Shown here in pieces: positions 47,266 to 56,399 of a stretch of DNA of 64,000 nucleotides; position 1 is the stretch's first letter, and every line of letters begins with the position of its first letter. The notes under the pieces were generated by a model, which had not been told where the DNA came from, made no database searches, and saw only the letters and a list, made by a program, of their open reading frames with translations. The DNA lies in the NCBI RefSeq assembly GCF_021184025.1, contig NZ_CP036537.1, positions 744,001-808,000 on the forward strand. Direction: 5' to 3'. The translations under genes were made by a program, and so were the position numbers. This stretch comes from Rhodopseudomonas boonkerdii. GTDB taxonomy: Bacteria > Pseudomonadota > Alphaproteobacteria > Rhizobiales > Xanthobacteraceae.

Positions 47266-47838
47266 TCACATGACCCGCAGCACGATGCACACGATGAACG
47301 ATGCCACCCACACGAAGCCGTAGGTCGGTGTTTGTCTCAGGCGTTGCGCTCGCAGGAAGAGATAGACAGGCGCCAAGAGCAGAGCGAACAATGTCATCCA
47401 GCCGGAGCTGTAACCGGCGCGCTTGAGCTGTTCTGCATCAACAAGGCAAAGCGTCGCGTTGGCGACGAGCGGAATAAGCCAGATGAGCGGGGCTAGAAAT
47501 GCCTCGTAGAACGTTCCGTTCGCCGGATGGCTATCCCGGTAATTGATAATAGCCACTTCGACGAACAGATAGACGATCGGTGCAAAGGCGAGCGCCCAAA
47601 CCCAGCCGTCGTTCACGTGGCTCGCATCGATAGGCGGCGGAACGTCGCTCAGTTGGGCACCGATCTCGGTGGTGCGCAGCGGCTGCCAAGCTGACTGCCC
47701 CTGCCGCCAAATCAGGGTCTCGCCGTCGATCCTTTGGGCTGCGAGTAGTTCGCGCAGCTTATCAGCGGGTACAGGACCCTTGCGATCGCCGCCCTGCGTA
47801 TAGAACCAAGTGTCTTCGCTTGTTGTCGTGTCGGTCAT
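47266..47838 (-). CDS. GYF_2 (DUF4339) domain membrane protein
   Basis: The 190-residue protein has an N-terminal GYF_2 domain (DTWFYTQGGDRKGPVPADKL, LIWRQGQSAWQPLRTTEIG) and four hydrophobic segments after residue 75. The GYF_2 domain binds proline-rich peptides in other proteins; in bacteria it is usually linked to small membrane domains of unknown role. It is oriented with the two exported proteins downstream. The ATG at 47838 starts directly before the domain. Confidence 0.8.
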   Translation of the reverse strand: MTDTTTSEDTWFYTQGGDRKGPVPADKLRELLAAQRIDGETLIWRQGQSAWQPLRTTEIGAQLSDVPPPIDASHVNDGWVWALAFAPIVYLFVEVAIINYRDSHPANGTFYEAFLAPLIWLIPLVANATLCLVDAEQLKRAGYSSGWMTLFALLLAPVYLFLRAQRLRQTPTYGFVWVASFIVCIVLRVM

Positions 47839-47994
47839 TTGCCGCCCCAGCCTGTACGCGTCCTTGGGCTTCAACGGCCCTGTTAGGGATTCATCCGTCG
47901 GGAGCCGATCTTTCGCCCCAGCCTGGAGCGAATTGTTTAAATAGGGACATTATAGTGCGTGTTTTAATGGGCCGCCAAGCCGTTTGTTCTGCCT

Positions 47995-48255
47995 ATGAAG
48001 GCAACGGCACTCGTAGCTTGGAATCTGAGGCGACTGCGGGTGAAGCGTAACGTTTCGCAGGAGGCGTTGGCCGTGGACGCCGGTGTCGATCGCTCTTACG
48101 TCGGGCGAATCGAGCGCGGGATCGAAAATCCAACAGTTGAAACGCTGGACCGGCTTGCTGCCGCCTTAGAGGTCGTGGTGGCTGAGTTGCTGCTGGCGCC
48201 GAAGCAAGGCGAAAAGCCGCCTGCGACCCTACGAAAAGGGCGCAAGAAGAAGTGA
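47995..48255 (+). CDS. XRE-family transcriptional regulator
   Basis: The 86-residue protein is a stand-alone helix-turn-helix: NLRRLRVKRNVSQEALAVDA, DRSYVGRIERGIENPTVETL, DRLAAALEV, with a basic tail (RKGRKKK). This size and pattern is common for solitary regulators of mobile elements. It is divergent from the GYF_2 gene, with 156 bases between starts. Confidence 0.85.
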   Translation: MKATALVAWNLRRLRVKRNVSQEALAVDAGVDRSYVGRIERGIENPTVETLDRLAAALEVVVAELLLAPKQGEKPPATLRKGRKKK

Positions 48256-48376
48256 GACTGCCGGGAAGGTTGAGGGGTATAGATGCGGCCCGAGCCGAGG
48301 AGTTTTGGGCGATTTTGTTTAGCTAAGCGAGCGCTAACCGGCACATCGTCCGTCAGGCAGATCCTACGCTCGGAGC

Positions 48377-48973
48377 TTAAGTTTTCGCGCAACGTCGGTG
48401 GATTATGGAGTGGCCAAGCTCCTGAATTCTCTGGAGATGAAGCTTGGTCCCGTATCCCTTATGCTTCTGGAAGCCGTAGTCCGGGTAGATCCGACTGGTA
48501 TTTTCCATGAAGCGGTCACGTACGACCTTGGCCACGATTGACGCGGCGGCAACGGACAGGCTGATCTGATCGCCGTGGACGACCGCGCGCGTTGGAATGG
48601 GACATTGGATATCGATGGGGCCATCGACCAAGACGAGATCCGGCTGAATCGGAAGGTGGAGAACGGCTCGGGCCAAAGCCCATAGGGAGGCTTGGAGGAC
48701 GTTATCCCGATCGACGCGGTGATGTGAGGCGAAGCCAACTCCGATGAACGAGGTTGCCCTAATCTGCAGGAACAGCGCCGCGCGCCGTGATGGCGACAGG
48801 CGTTTGCTGTCGTCGATGCCGGGGGGAATTTGGTCGGGATCAAGAATGACCGCCGCCGCGACCACAGGACCGGCGATCGCCCCGCGCCCGACCTCGTCGC
48901 AGCCGGCGACGATGTTGAGGCACTGCCCATGGGCCTCGGTTTCTAGATCAAAATTCGGTGTGAGAACGTCCAT
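48377..48973 (-). CDS. rnhB: Ribonuclease HII
   Basis: The 198-residue enzyme cleaves RNA in RNA-DNA hybrids, including single ribonucleotides. It shows AGCDEVGRGAIAGPVVAAAV with the catalytic Asp26-Glu27 pair, LVLVDGP for the third acid, and SVAAASIVAKVVRDR followed by YPDYGFQKHKGYGT. Length is typical. Its place in an island near defence genes suggests an additional copy to the core rnhB, which would have to be elsewhere in the genome. Confidence 0.93.
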   Translation of the reverse strand: MDVLTPNFDLETEAHGQCLNIVAGCDEVGRGAIAGPVVAAAVILDPDQIPPGIDDSKRLSPSRRAALFLQIRATSFIGVGFASHHRVDRDNVLQASLWALARAVLHLPIQPDLVLVDGPIDIQCPIPTRAVVHGDQISLSVAAASIVAKVVRDRFMENTSRIYPDYGFQKHKGYGTKLHLQRIQELGHSIIHRRCAKT

Positions 48974-49055
48974 CCCTCGATGAATGGATGATCTCTTGAG
49001 GAGATGACCGAACTATAGCTAGCCTTGATCTAAACCCCAATCTTCATGAATGTAG

Positions 49056-49715
49056 CTACTTGAAGGTGATGAAGTAGAGGGGGGGACGGTGCTCGTCGTC
49101 GAAGACAGCAGCCGTAAGCGGCCCTCCATGGCCCGCGCCCGTATCGATATTAAGCCGATAGGGCCGGATGTCGGGGTGACCATCTAGCTGCGGCGAATGT
49201 CCGTGGACGATGTACAGCTCGAACTGCTTGGCCGAGGAGAGAAATGGCTCCCTGATCCAGAGGAGGTCGAATTCGTCCTGGGCGGCGAGCGGACGATGGG
49301 GATGAATGCCGGCATGGACATAAAAGCGGTGGCGGTCCTGGGTGGAGGTTGGCAGCGACCGAAGCCATCGGATGTGTGCCGGCGGAAGATCGCGCGCTGA
49401 AGAGATGTTGTAGCTCTGAAGGGTGGACCTGCCTTGATTGGCCAGCCAATTTTCCAACCAGGCATCGTCATCATAGGCGGCGACCGCCATGTCTTCATGA
49501 TTGCCTTTAAGGCAAATGACGTGATCGGGACGGGCGCGTTGGAGGCCGATGATATATTCGACCGTCTCCCGGCTCTGGGGCCCACGATCGATATAATCGC
49601 CGAGGAAGATGAAGCGCATGGATCTGCCGGCCGCATCGTCGATACAGCGATTGACCAAAGCCTGGAGCTTGGTGAAACAGCCGTGGATGTCGCCGATGCA
49701 GTAAATAAGGGTCAT
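49056..49715 (-). CDS. Metallophosphoesterase (PPP-like serine/threonine phosphatase or Ap4A hydrolase)
   Basis: The 219-residue protein has the PPP-family metal motifs CIGDIHGCFTKL, FLGDYIDRGPQS and CLKGNHEDMA, then the histidines VHAGIHP and VHGHSPQ. Relatives in alphaproteobacteria dephosphorylate proteins or hydrolyse dinucleoside tetraphosphates. No partner kinase is adjacent. The exact substrate is open. Confidence 0.9.
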   Translation of the reverse strand: MTLIYCIGDIHGCFTKLQALVNRCIDDAAGRSMRFIFLGDYIDRGPQSRETVEYIIGLQRARPDHVICLKGNHEDMAVAAYDDDAWLENWLANQGRSTLQSYNISSARDLPPAHIRWLRSLPTSTQDRHRFYVHAGIHPHRPLAAQDEFDLLWIREPFLSSAKQFELYIVHGHSPQLDGHPDIRPYRLNIDTGAGHGGPLTAAVFDDEHRPPLYFITFK

Positions 49716-49794
49716 GCGGCTATCCGGCGCTTGAAATGTTGGGACTTTGATGGCGGGGGCGGCGGCTTTGCACCACCGCCCCGTGCTTTTGGAG

Positions 49795-50094
49795 CTAGAC
49801 CGTTATCCGGCCAGCCGCGCGTGCCTGCGTGACGTATTCGGACAAAGGCTTATCGGCCACGAAGTTGTTGTCGCGTTCGATCCGAAGTCCCATCGGCCCC
49901 CGGAAGGCAAGAAGTTCGGCGAGGCTCACATAACCAAGTTCGGGGAAGCCGTGTCCGACGTCGCAGAGCCCATAAAGGCGGTCAGCGTCACCGGGATCCG
50001 TTTCGGTAAGGAGCCATGAAGCATTCGCATCAGGTGCGAATAGCCGGACTGCCGGCCGGTGATCGGCGCCGGCATCAAGACTGTTCGGCGTCAT
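49795..50094 (-). pseudogene. DUF2958 gene truncated at its 5' end by an IS3 element
   Basis: The remaining sequence has the DUF2958 core: VRLFAPDANASWLLTETDP, LYGLCDVGHGFPELGYVSLA, and FVADKPLSEYVTQAR. The family usually has about 20 more residues before this, so the N-terminus appears lost where the IS begins at 50101. An open frame runs into the IS to 50145 and could supply a new start. DUF2958 genes belong to the plasmid/ICE backbone seen again at 57-63 kb. Confidence 0.75.
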
Positions 50095-50165
50095 CGCCTC
50101 TGAGACCAAATGAGGGACTTCACGAAAGGAGGATTTCTGGTTCATCGTAGCCGTCAGGAGCGAAG

Positions 50166-50540
50166 ATGAAGCAGAAATCCGAACTGGGCAAAGCGCCCGC
50201 AGAACAAGTGCTAAAAGATATCCGGCGGCAGACGCGTCGGCAGTATTCGGCGGAAGAGAAGATCCGTATCGTGCTGGAAGGACTGCGCGGCGAGGAGAAC
50301 ATCTCCGAGCTGTGCCGCCGCGAAGGCATTGCCGCCTCGATGTATTACGGTTGGTCGAAGGAGTTTCTGGAGGCCGGCAAACGCCGCCTGGCGGGTGACA
50401 CGGCCCGTTCCGCCACGTCCGGTGAGGTGAAAGACCTTCGCCGCGAAGCCTCCGAATTGAAGGAGGTGGTGGCCGACCTGACCCTGGAGAACCGCCTGCT
50501 CAAAAAAAGCATGAACGGGGCTGGGGAAAACGAGGCATGA
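50166..50540 (+). CDS. IS3-family transposase OrfA
   Basis: The 124-residue protein has a helix-turn-helix (YSAEEKIRIVLEGLRGEENI ... ELCRREGIAASMYYGWSKEF) and a C-terminal leucine-zipper-like helix (LRREASELKEVVADLTLENR), as in IS3-family OrfA. A slippery A7G run at 50502-50509 near its end should allow a -1 shift into orfB. Confidence 0.92.
   Translation: MKQKSELGKAPAEQVLKDIRRQTRRQYSAEEKIRIVLEGLRGEENISELCRREGIAASMYYGWSKEFLEAGKRRLAGDTARSATSGEVKDLRREASELKEVVADLTLENRLLKKSMNGAGENEA
50502..50509 (+). promoter_or_regulatory. Programmed -1 frameshift site of the IS3 element
   Basis: AAAAAAAG near the end of orfA; a -1 shift here enters the orfB frame, which is open across the junction, giving the OrfAB transposase typical of the family. 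Confidence 0.6.
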
Positions 50541-51517
50541 GGTATCCAGCATCCGAGAAATCCGAAATAATCGCGCTGGTCGAGCAATCGCATCTGCCTG
50601 CCAGGCGCACGTTGGAAAAGCTCGGCATCCCGCGAGCCACCTTTTATAGATGGTACGATCGCTATCGCGAGGGTGGCATCGAGGCGCTGGCCGATCACCG
50701 CTCCAAGCCGGACCGGGTCTGGAATCGCATCCCGGACGATGTCCGCGGTCAGATCGTCGATCTGGCACTGGAACACCCCGAGCTGTCGCCGCGAGAGCTG
50801 GCGGTGCGCTTCACCGACGAGAGAAAATACTTTGTCTCCGAGGCTTCGGTCTATCGGCTGCTGAAGGCGCACGACCTGATCACCAGCCCCGCCTATGTGG
50901 TGATCAAGGCGGCTAATGAGTTCAAGGACAAGACCACGGCGATCAACCAGCTTTGGCAGACCGACTTCACCTACCTCAAGATCACTGGCTGGGGCTGGTA
51001 CTATCTATCGACGGTGCTCGACGACTTCTCTCGTTACATTGTGGCCTGGAGGCTTGGTCCCACCATGTGCGCCTCCGACGTCACGGCCACGCTCGATCAG
51101 GCGCTTGCCGCCTCAGGCCTGGACCACGTCAATATAAAGCAGCGGCCACGGCTTCTGAGCGACAACGGATCAAGTTACGTCGCGGAAGATCTGGCCACCT
51201 GGCTCAAGGGCAAGGATATGCAGCATGTGCGCGGTGCGCCGTATCATCCCCAGACCCAAGGCAAGATCGAGCGCTGGCATCAGACCTTGAAGAACCGCAT
51301 CCTGCTCGAGAATTACCATTTACCGAGGGACCTCGAACGTCAGGTCAGCGGCTTCGTCGAACACTACAACCATCACCGCTATCATGAGAGCATCGACAAC
51401 CTCACGCCTGCGGATGTTTACTTCGGCCGAGCCGAAACCATCCTGACTGAGCGTGCGCGCATCAAACGTGAAACCATTGCAAACCGCCGCTTGCAGCATC
51501 GATTGCAAGCCGCTTAA
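50537..51517 (+). CDS. IS3-family transposase OrfB (DDE integrase domain)
   Basis: The 326-residue protein has an N-terminal helix-turn-helix (LEKLGIPRATFYRWYDRYRE) and an rve integrase core with the DDE acids: QLWQTDFTYLKI, LLSDNGSSYVAED and the glutamate in HPQTQGKIERWHQTLKNRI. The frame is intact, so the element may still be active. Confidence 0.93.
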   Translation: MRYPASEKSEIIALVEQSHLPARRTLEKLGIPRATFYRWYDRYREGGIEALADHRSKPDRVWNRIPDDVRGQIVDLALEHPELSPRELAVRFTDERKYFVSEASVYRLLKAHDLITSPAYVVIKAANEFKDKTTAINQLWQTDFTYLKITGWGWYYLSTVLDDFSRYIVAWRLGPTMCASDVTATLDQALAASGLDHVNIKQRPRLLSDNGSSYVAEDLATWLKGKDMQHVRGAPYHPQTQGKIERWHQTLKNRILLENYHLPRDLERQVSGFVEHYNHHRYHESIDNLTPADVYFGRAETILTERARIKRETIANRRLQHRLQAA

Positions 51518-51633
51518 ACTTTAACCCTAGATGAGCCAGATCCTCCCTTCTCGAAATGCCTGAGCGGTCTCAAATTATCTGACGACGAACACTCACGATG
51601 AAGAACAAGCGATTTGCATAGGTGTGTCGGATT

Positions 51634-52432
51634 GGTCTGCCCCCATAAGGTGGTCCGGTTTCAGTCTTAATGCATGATCGGCTTTTCGGCTATCGCCTGA
51701 ACTGATGGTGGAGCCGATCCGCGCGGCGGTGCAGGCCAGACCATGGCCTCCGGCGCCGGTGGTTTGTAGCCGAGCGATGAGTGTGGCCGCTCGGTGTTGT
51801 AGTAGCGTCGCCAAGCCTCAATAATGATCTTTGCCTCGGCAAGGCTGTAGAAGATTTCACCGTTGAGCAGTTCGTCGCGTAGCTTCGAGTTGAAGCTCTC
51901 GCAATAACCGTTCTCCCATGGACTGCCAGGTTCGATGAACGCGGTCTTCGCACCGACAGCGGCGATCCAGTCCCGCACGGCCTGAGCGATGAACTCCGGG
52001 CCGTTGTCGGAACGAACATGACCAGGCACGCCGCGCAGGATGAACAGGTCTGACAGGGCGTCGATGACGTCGGTCGAGTTGAGCTTGCGATCGATGCGGA
52101 TTGCCAGACATTCCCGGGTGAACTCGTCGATGATGTTGAGCATGCGGAACTTCCTGCCATTGTGGGTCCGGTCCTCGACGAAGTCGTAGGACCAGACATG
52201 GTTGGGATGCTCCGGCCGCAGCCGGACGCACGATCCGTCATTCAGCCAGAGCCGGCCTTTCTTCGGCTGCTTTTGGGGGACCTTCAGCCCCTCCCTCCGC
52301 CAGATCCGCTCGACACGCTTGGCATTCACCATCCAGCCTTCGGACCGCAGCATCGCCGTGATCCGGCGATAGCCATAGCGGCCGTAGCGTGAGGCAAGAC
52401 GAATGATGTCAGCGGTCAGCGCCTCATCATTT
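51634..52432 (-). mobile_element. Remnant of a second IS3-family element (orfB without its start)
   Basis: The minus strand encodes most of a different IS3 OrfB: IIRLASRYGRYGYRRITAML, HVWSYDFVEDRTHNGRKFRM, VRSDNGPEFIAQ and SPWENGYCESFNSKLRDELL with stop at 51667. orfA and the orfB start are missing. The terminal sequence TGGTCTGCCCCCATAAGG at 51634 looks like the element's end. Its frame is accidentally joined to the fragments to the right. Confidence 0.8.
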
Positions 52433-52435
52433 GCT

Positions 52436-52581
52436 CTGCCTCCACTCCCGCACGACCTTGGCGATGAACTCCGGGCCGTTGTCGGAACGAACATGGCCCG
52501 GCACACCGCGCAGGATGAACAGGTCTGACAGAGCGTCGATGACGTCGGTGGAGTTGAGCTTGCGAGCGAGACGGATCGCGC
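52436..52581 (-). mobile_element. Short fragment of a third IS3-type orfB
   Basis: About 145 bases nearly identical to 51960-52105 but differing at several sites (encoding AKVVREW instead of AQAVRDW), so it derives from a related element and not from the neighbouring copy. It separates the second IS remnant from the histidine-kinase remnant. Confidence 0.8.
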
Positions 52582-53413
52582 CTTGGCGCCCTGAATGTAT
52601 CCAGAGGAATAGGTTACAAACTCTCGAAGGTTCTTGATGTGCGTCGCAAAGCTTTCAGCTGCACCCGATAGTTTCGGATGCTGCTTAGCGATGACAAGTA
52701 GCTCCTTTTGCGTCGTTTCCAGCTCGTGCAGCGCCGAGCCGAATTCGTGGGTCATGAATCCAGCGACCACGCCAAGCAAACTCATAACTTCAAGTTGCTG
52801 CTCGCGTTCGTAAGTCGCTTCCTGATGTTGAGTTGCGAGCGATTGCGTTTCCGCAAGCGCCGTAACGATTCGGGACTTTTGCGCAGTGGTTATAAGCGGG
52901 TTAGCCTCGATCTCCGCGATTGCAGAGCGCGTCTCCCGACGAATGGACGCTAACATTTCCCGATGTTTGGCTTTTTCCTGCTCTTGCTGGGTGCGCCTAT
53001 CGCTGTAGGCCATAGCCTCTACGGCACCGCGCACCATCGAGCGCAGCTCGTTGAATGCCTCGTTCTCAACGAAGCCCTCTCTATCCGCCGACGCTACAAG
53101 GCCGGTGCGCCCCCGGCCCGATGCTTGACTATTACGGGCATCGACCTGAACGAAGCCCACGAGCTGAGCCGACTGAGGTAACCGCAGCATCCAATTTTCA
53201 ACGGTCGAGGACTTAACCTGAGCGGGCATCGGAAAGTATTTGAGAGCCAGAGGAGAACGCGGCTCCCTCCGCCGCCGTGCCACGTCGGCCTGAAGCTGTA
53301 ACCAGTCGTCCGAAAGGGACCCGTACGGCTGAACGCGAAAGCTTCGATCGAACACCGCCACGCCGCCATTTTCGAGAACCCAACGTTGCGCGACGCGGCC
53401 GTCGACCGTTAAC
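52582..53413 (-). pseudogene. Histidine kinase / HSP90-like ATPase protein remnant
   Basis: The minus-strand sequence reads ...RLTVDGRVAQRWVLENGG, VAVFDRSFRVQPYGSLSDDW and then a long helical region with EIEANPLITTAQKSRIVTAL and a phospho-acceptor-like helix LLGVVAGFMTHEFGSALHEL. This is the middle of a large GHKL ATPase protein that ends in a histidine-kinase module. Both ends are lost: an IS fragment cuts the 3' side and a methyltransferase fragment is joined on the 5' side. Confidence 0.7.
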
Positions 53414-54348
53414 CGAGACGCTCTTGCCCGACATTGTGAACCGGTTTGATGTCCAGCACGAGGTCTTGGAGGGGCATTCCAGGCAACTCGTCAACGTAAC
53501 GCTTGCGCTGAGGCACGCCTCCCTGCTTCAGCGGCCAGTGGATCCTTCCGGCCGCATCGAGCCGATCAAGCTCGCCATGCGGCACCGCCCAGTGGCGGCC
53601 CTTGGCGCTAACGTTGATGCCCCGCCATGGCTTTCCACTCTCGCCGTTGCGCGTCCCGGCGCCTGTCAGGTCGGCTCGTCGCCACTTCCTGCCATCTGGG
53701 TCTTCATGCACGAAGAATGAATTGATGTATTCCTGATCGTATGACTGATGAACATCCTCCCACGTGAATTCGTCGGAAGCACTATAAAAGAGGATGACAT
53801 CGTGAATCGGCCCCCACCGCTTCGCCGAATTGTGGGCGCTCGTTCGCTTCCAAATAATCTCGCTTCGGAACTTGTCTGGCCCAAAGATTCCATCGAGCAA
53901 GATTTTCAGGTAGTGGCTGGCGGTCGGATCGCAATGCAAAGTAGAGGGAGCCGGTCCGCTTGAGAACGCGGCGCAACTCTACGAGTCGCTGGGCCATCAT
54001 CACCAAGTAGGCCATCATATCGCTCTCGCCGGAGAGCGGACCTCAAAAGCAGATACAAACGTTGCGGTTGGCCCGCCGACGTGAGTCATGATTTCGTGGT
54101 AGGCAGCCTCAGCTTCTCCCGTGTGCCATGACCAAAAAGTCTAAGAAAGCGCCAACCTGCGCGGAGGTGACCTCTTCAACCGGGCTCTTGAATAGGACGT
54201 TATACCGAGCTTGGCTGTTGAACGGCGGATCCAAATAAACAAAGTCAACGCTTTCGTCCTTGATCTGCCGGCGAAGTATTTCGAGATTGTCCCCGAAGAA
54301 TAATTTATTTGGCGAGGTAGCCGCAACACGTACCGAACTTTTAGCCAT
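53414..54348 (-). pseudogene. Site-specific DNA methyltransferase, frameshifted and 3'-truncated
   Basis: The pieces together give an N6-adenine or N4-cytosine methyltransferase: KLFFGDNLEILRRQI, the catalytic DFVYLDPPFNS, then GESDMMAYLVMMAQRLVELR, then HCDPTASHYLKILLDGIFGP and DVILFYSASDEFTWEDV, ending at QERLG where YPTQKP is expected. Frame changes occur at 54134-54138 (A5), 54045-54048 (A4) and 53938-53940 (A3). The 3' end is replaced by the kinase remnant. It is non-functional as written. Confidence 0.85.
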
Positions 54349-54354
54349 AGACCC

Positions 54355-54768
54355 CACTCCACAATGGGGCAATGAATGCGGTTAACCTGCCAACAAGCGC
54401 TTTTACTTTGCCGTAAGGACGACTCTTTTTGACGCGTAAGGTTAATCAATCCTTTTACTTCGGCCAATGGACTATGGATCATGAATGGTTTCGGCAGCTT
54501 GTTGCATGTCTGATTGCACTATCCGGTTCGATGAACGCCGTACGCGGCTGCGAGCTTATCCGCAGATGCGCGATGATCGTATCAGCTACGAGCAGTGCCA
54601 GGAAAAGCCTGGTAGGTGCATGCCTAGAAATTGGATCGGCGATTGTTGTACGTCGAGACCCAAACTCCTTCGCGAAAACGAATGGAGGGATTAGCGGGCG
54701 GACCGCGCGGAAATGCCAGCAGATGCATCCGAGAACAACTCTAGACAGCGGCTTGGCAATTCTTGCTT
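54355..54768. other. Stretch without identifiable genes
   Basis: About 410 bases between the methyltransferase and DUF736 pseudogenes. Open frames are short, overlapping and unlike known proteins. It is probably decayed sequence. Confidence 0.4.
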
Positions 54769-55150
54769 TTAGCAGTGGAAGACAGGCCCCGTCCGGCGAG
54801 TGCCGGGCGGGGCTTCTCGAAGCGGTCTCAGTCGGCGCTCTTTGCGCGGCCGCGACCAGAGAAGCGTGTAGCCTTCGCCGCCTTCGTCATCGAACAGGTT
54901 GGCGTAGATCGGCGAGTTGAAGGAGGGATCGTCGAGCTTGAGTGAGAGATAGTCGCGACCCTCCTCAGAGCGCTTCGACCATGCTGCCCCGATCTCGGCC
55001 CGGCGCACATAGACGCGGTGGCTCGGAGCGTTGTCGTTGGAGCGATTGGGCTCGGCGACGATGCGGACGCCCCTTGGCCTGCAGGCTCAGCGTGACGATC
55101 TCTCCCTGAAAATCGTTACCGACCTTCTTGAACGAACCGATGGTAGCCAT
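54769..55150 (-). pseudogene. DUF736 gene with a +1 frameshift
   Basis: MATIGSFKKVGNDFQGEIVT begins the product; the frame then breaks at a run of four C (55070-55073 on the plus strand). Removing one C restores VRIVAEPNRSNDNAPSHRVY and RRAEIGAAWSKRSEEGRDYL, SLKLDDPSFNSPIYANLFDD and LLWSRP, the complete DUF736 pattern. DUF736 genes are hallmark backbone genes of rhizobial plasmids and integrative elements. A GC-rich hairpin at 54786-54815 lies at its 3' end. Confidence 0.85.
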
Positions 55151-55364
55151 ATCAAGTCTCCTTGCGTTGTTTCGGACCGCGACCACCGCGGCCTCGATGG
55201 CGATGACCAGGCCGAATGACGAGCGGCGACGCACCCGCAAGGGCCGAAGCACCGCGGAGGACGCCATGGCTTGCGACTTTCTTGAATATGTGGACGCCCT
55301 TCCCTCGGCCCAATTCAGGCCGAGCATAGATATTGAAGACAGGCTCACTCGAAAGGGACCGCAT

Positions 55365-56399
55365 ATGTCGCTGACAATCGGACTGGATATCGCGAAACAC
55401 ATCTTTCAAGTTCACGCAGTCAACGATTCTGGTGAGCCTGTCGTCCGTCGCAAATTGCGGCGGTCCGAAGTGCTGGCTTTCTTTGCGAAGCTCGAACCGG
55501 GCGTGATCGGAATTGAAGCCTGCGGTACGGCGCATTATTGGGGGCGAGCACTCAGCGAGCTTGGCCATGAGGTCAAACTCATGGCACCCCACTACGTGAA
55601 GCCATACGTCAAGCGCAGCAAGACCGACGCGGCGGACGCCGAAGCAATTTGCGAGGCGGTAGAACGACCAACTATGCGGTTTGTGCCGATCAAGACGACA
55701 GAACAGCAAGCCATCCAAATGGTTCATCGCGCGCGATCGATGCTCGTGCGCCAGCGTACCATGTTGGTCAACGCCATCCGCTCGCATCTCGCCGAATTCG
55801 GCCTCGTGACAGGACTTGGTCTGGCCAAGACAGCAGCCCTGGTGGCAGAAGTGCTCAAGGCCGGCGAGGATGAATGTCCGATCCCAGAGGTCGCGCGAAC
55901 GGTCGTCCGCTGTCTGACGCAACAGGTCGGCCTGCTCGACAAGCAGATCCGCCGGCTCGATGTCGAACTCCTCGCTTGGCATCGCAGCAACGCCGCAAGC
56001 AAGCTGTTGGCGAGCATTCCTGGCGTCGGCATCGTGACGGCGACCGCGATCGCTGCGACCGTGCCCGATCCGGCTTACTTCGAATCGGGGCGAGCCTTCG
56101 CCGCCTGGCTCGGACTTACGCCCAGAGCAAATTCCTCTGGCGGCAAGGATCGGCTCGGCCGGATCACCAAGATGGGCAGCCAATATATACGCACACTGCT
56201 GGTCGTCGGCGCCACCGCAGTCGTCAGGTCCGCCCGCATCAAGGATGGAAGTTGGCTCTCGGAGTGGGCGCGATCGCTGCTCGAGAAGAAGCCCGCACGT
56301 CTTGTGACCGTGGCTTTGGCCAACAAGATGGCGCGGGTGGCTTGGGCGGTCTTGACACGTGGTCAGCAGTTTAGGCCGAGTCTTGTCGCGGCTGGCTAA
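55365..56399 (+). CDS. IS110-family transposase
   Basis: The 344-residue protein has the RuvC-like DEDD N-terminal domain (LTIGLDIAKHIFQVHAVN, VIGIEACGTAHYWGR, RSKTDAADAEAICEAV) and the C-terminal transposase_20 domain (LASIPGVGIVTATAIAATVP, FAAWLGLTPRANSSGGKDRL). Intact length. IS110-type enzymes use an element-encoded bridge RNA and leave no inverted repeats. The 10-base word GAAAGGGACC occurs on both sides (55351 and 56517) and may mark element ends or RNA motifs. The ATG at 55365 gives the family start. Confidence 0.92.
   Translation: MSLTIGLDIAKHIFQVHAVNDSGEPVVRRKLRRSEVLAFFAKLEPGVIGIEACGTAHYWGRALSELGHEVKLMAPHYVKPYVKRSKTDAADAEAICEAVERPTMRFVPIKTTEQQAIQMVHRARSMLVRQRTMLVNAIRSHLAEFGLVTGLGLAKTAALVAEVLKAGEDECPIPEVARTVVRCLTQQVGLLDKQIRRLDVELLAWHRSNAASKLLASIPGVGIVTATAIAATVPDPAYFESGRAFAAWLGLTPRANSSGGKDRLGRITKMGSQYIRTLLVVGATAVVRSARIKDGSWLSEWARSLLEKKPARLVTVALANKMARVAWAVLTRGQQFRPSLVAAG

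Larger units (their letters stand above)
50101..51572 (+). mobile_element. IS3-family insertion sequence
   Basis: A complete element with imperfect terminal inverted repeats: TGAGACC at 50101 and its complement GGTCTCA ending at 51572, plus matching inner blocks GGAGGATTTCTGGTTCAT and GGAGGATCTGGCTCAT (as inverted). It has orfA and orfB overlapping by four bases. Flanking bases show no clear target duplication, as expected if later rearranged. Confidence 0.8.

Noticed and set aside
51667..53361. Single 564-residue fusion of a kinase and a transposase
   Set aside because: The middle 145 bases encode a transposase piece out of frame, so the continuous frame is an accident of IS debris and not a real fusion gene.
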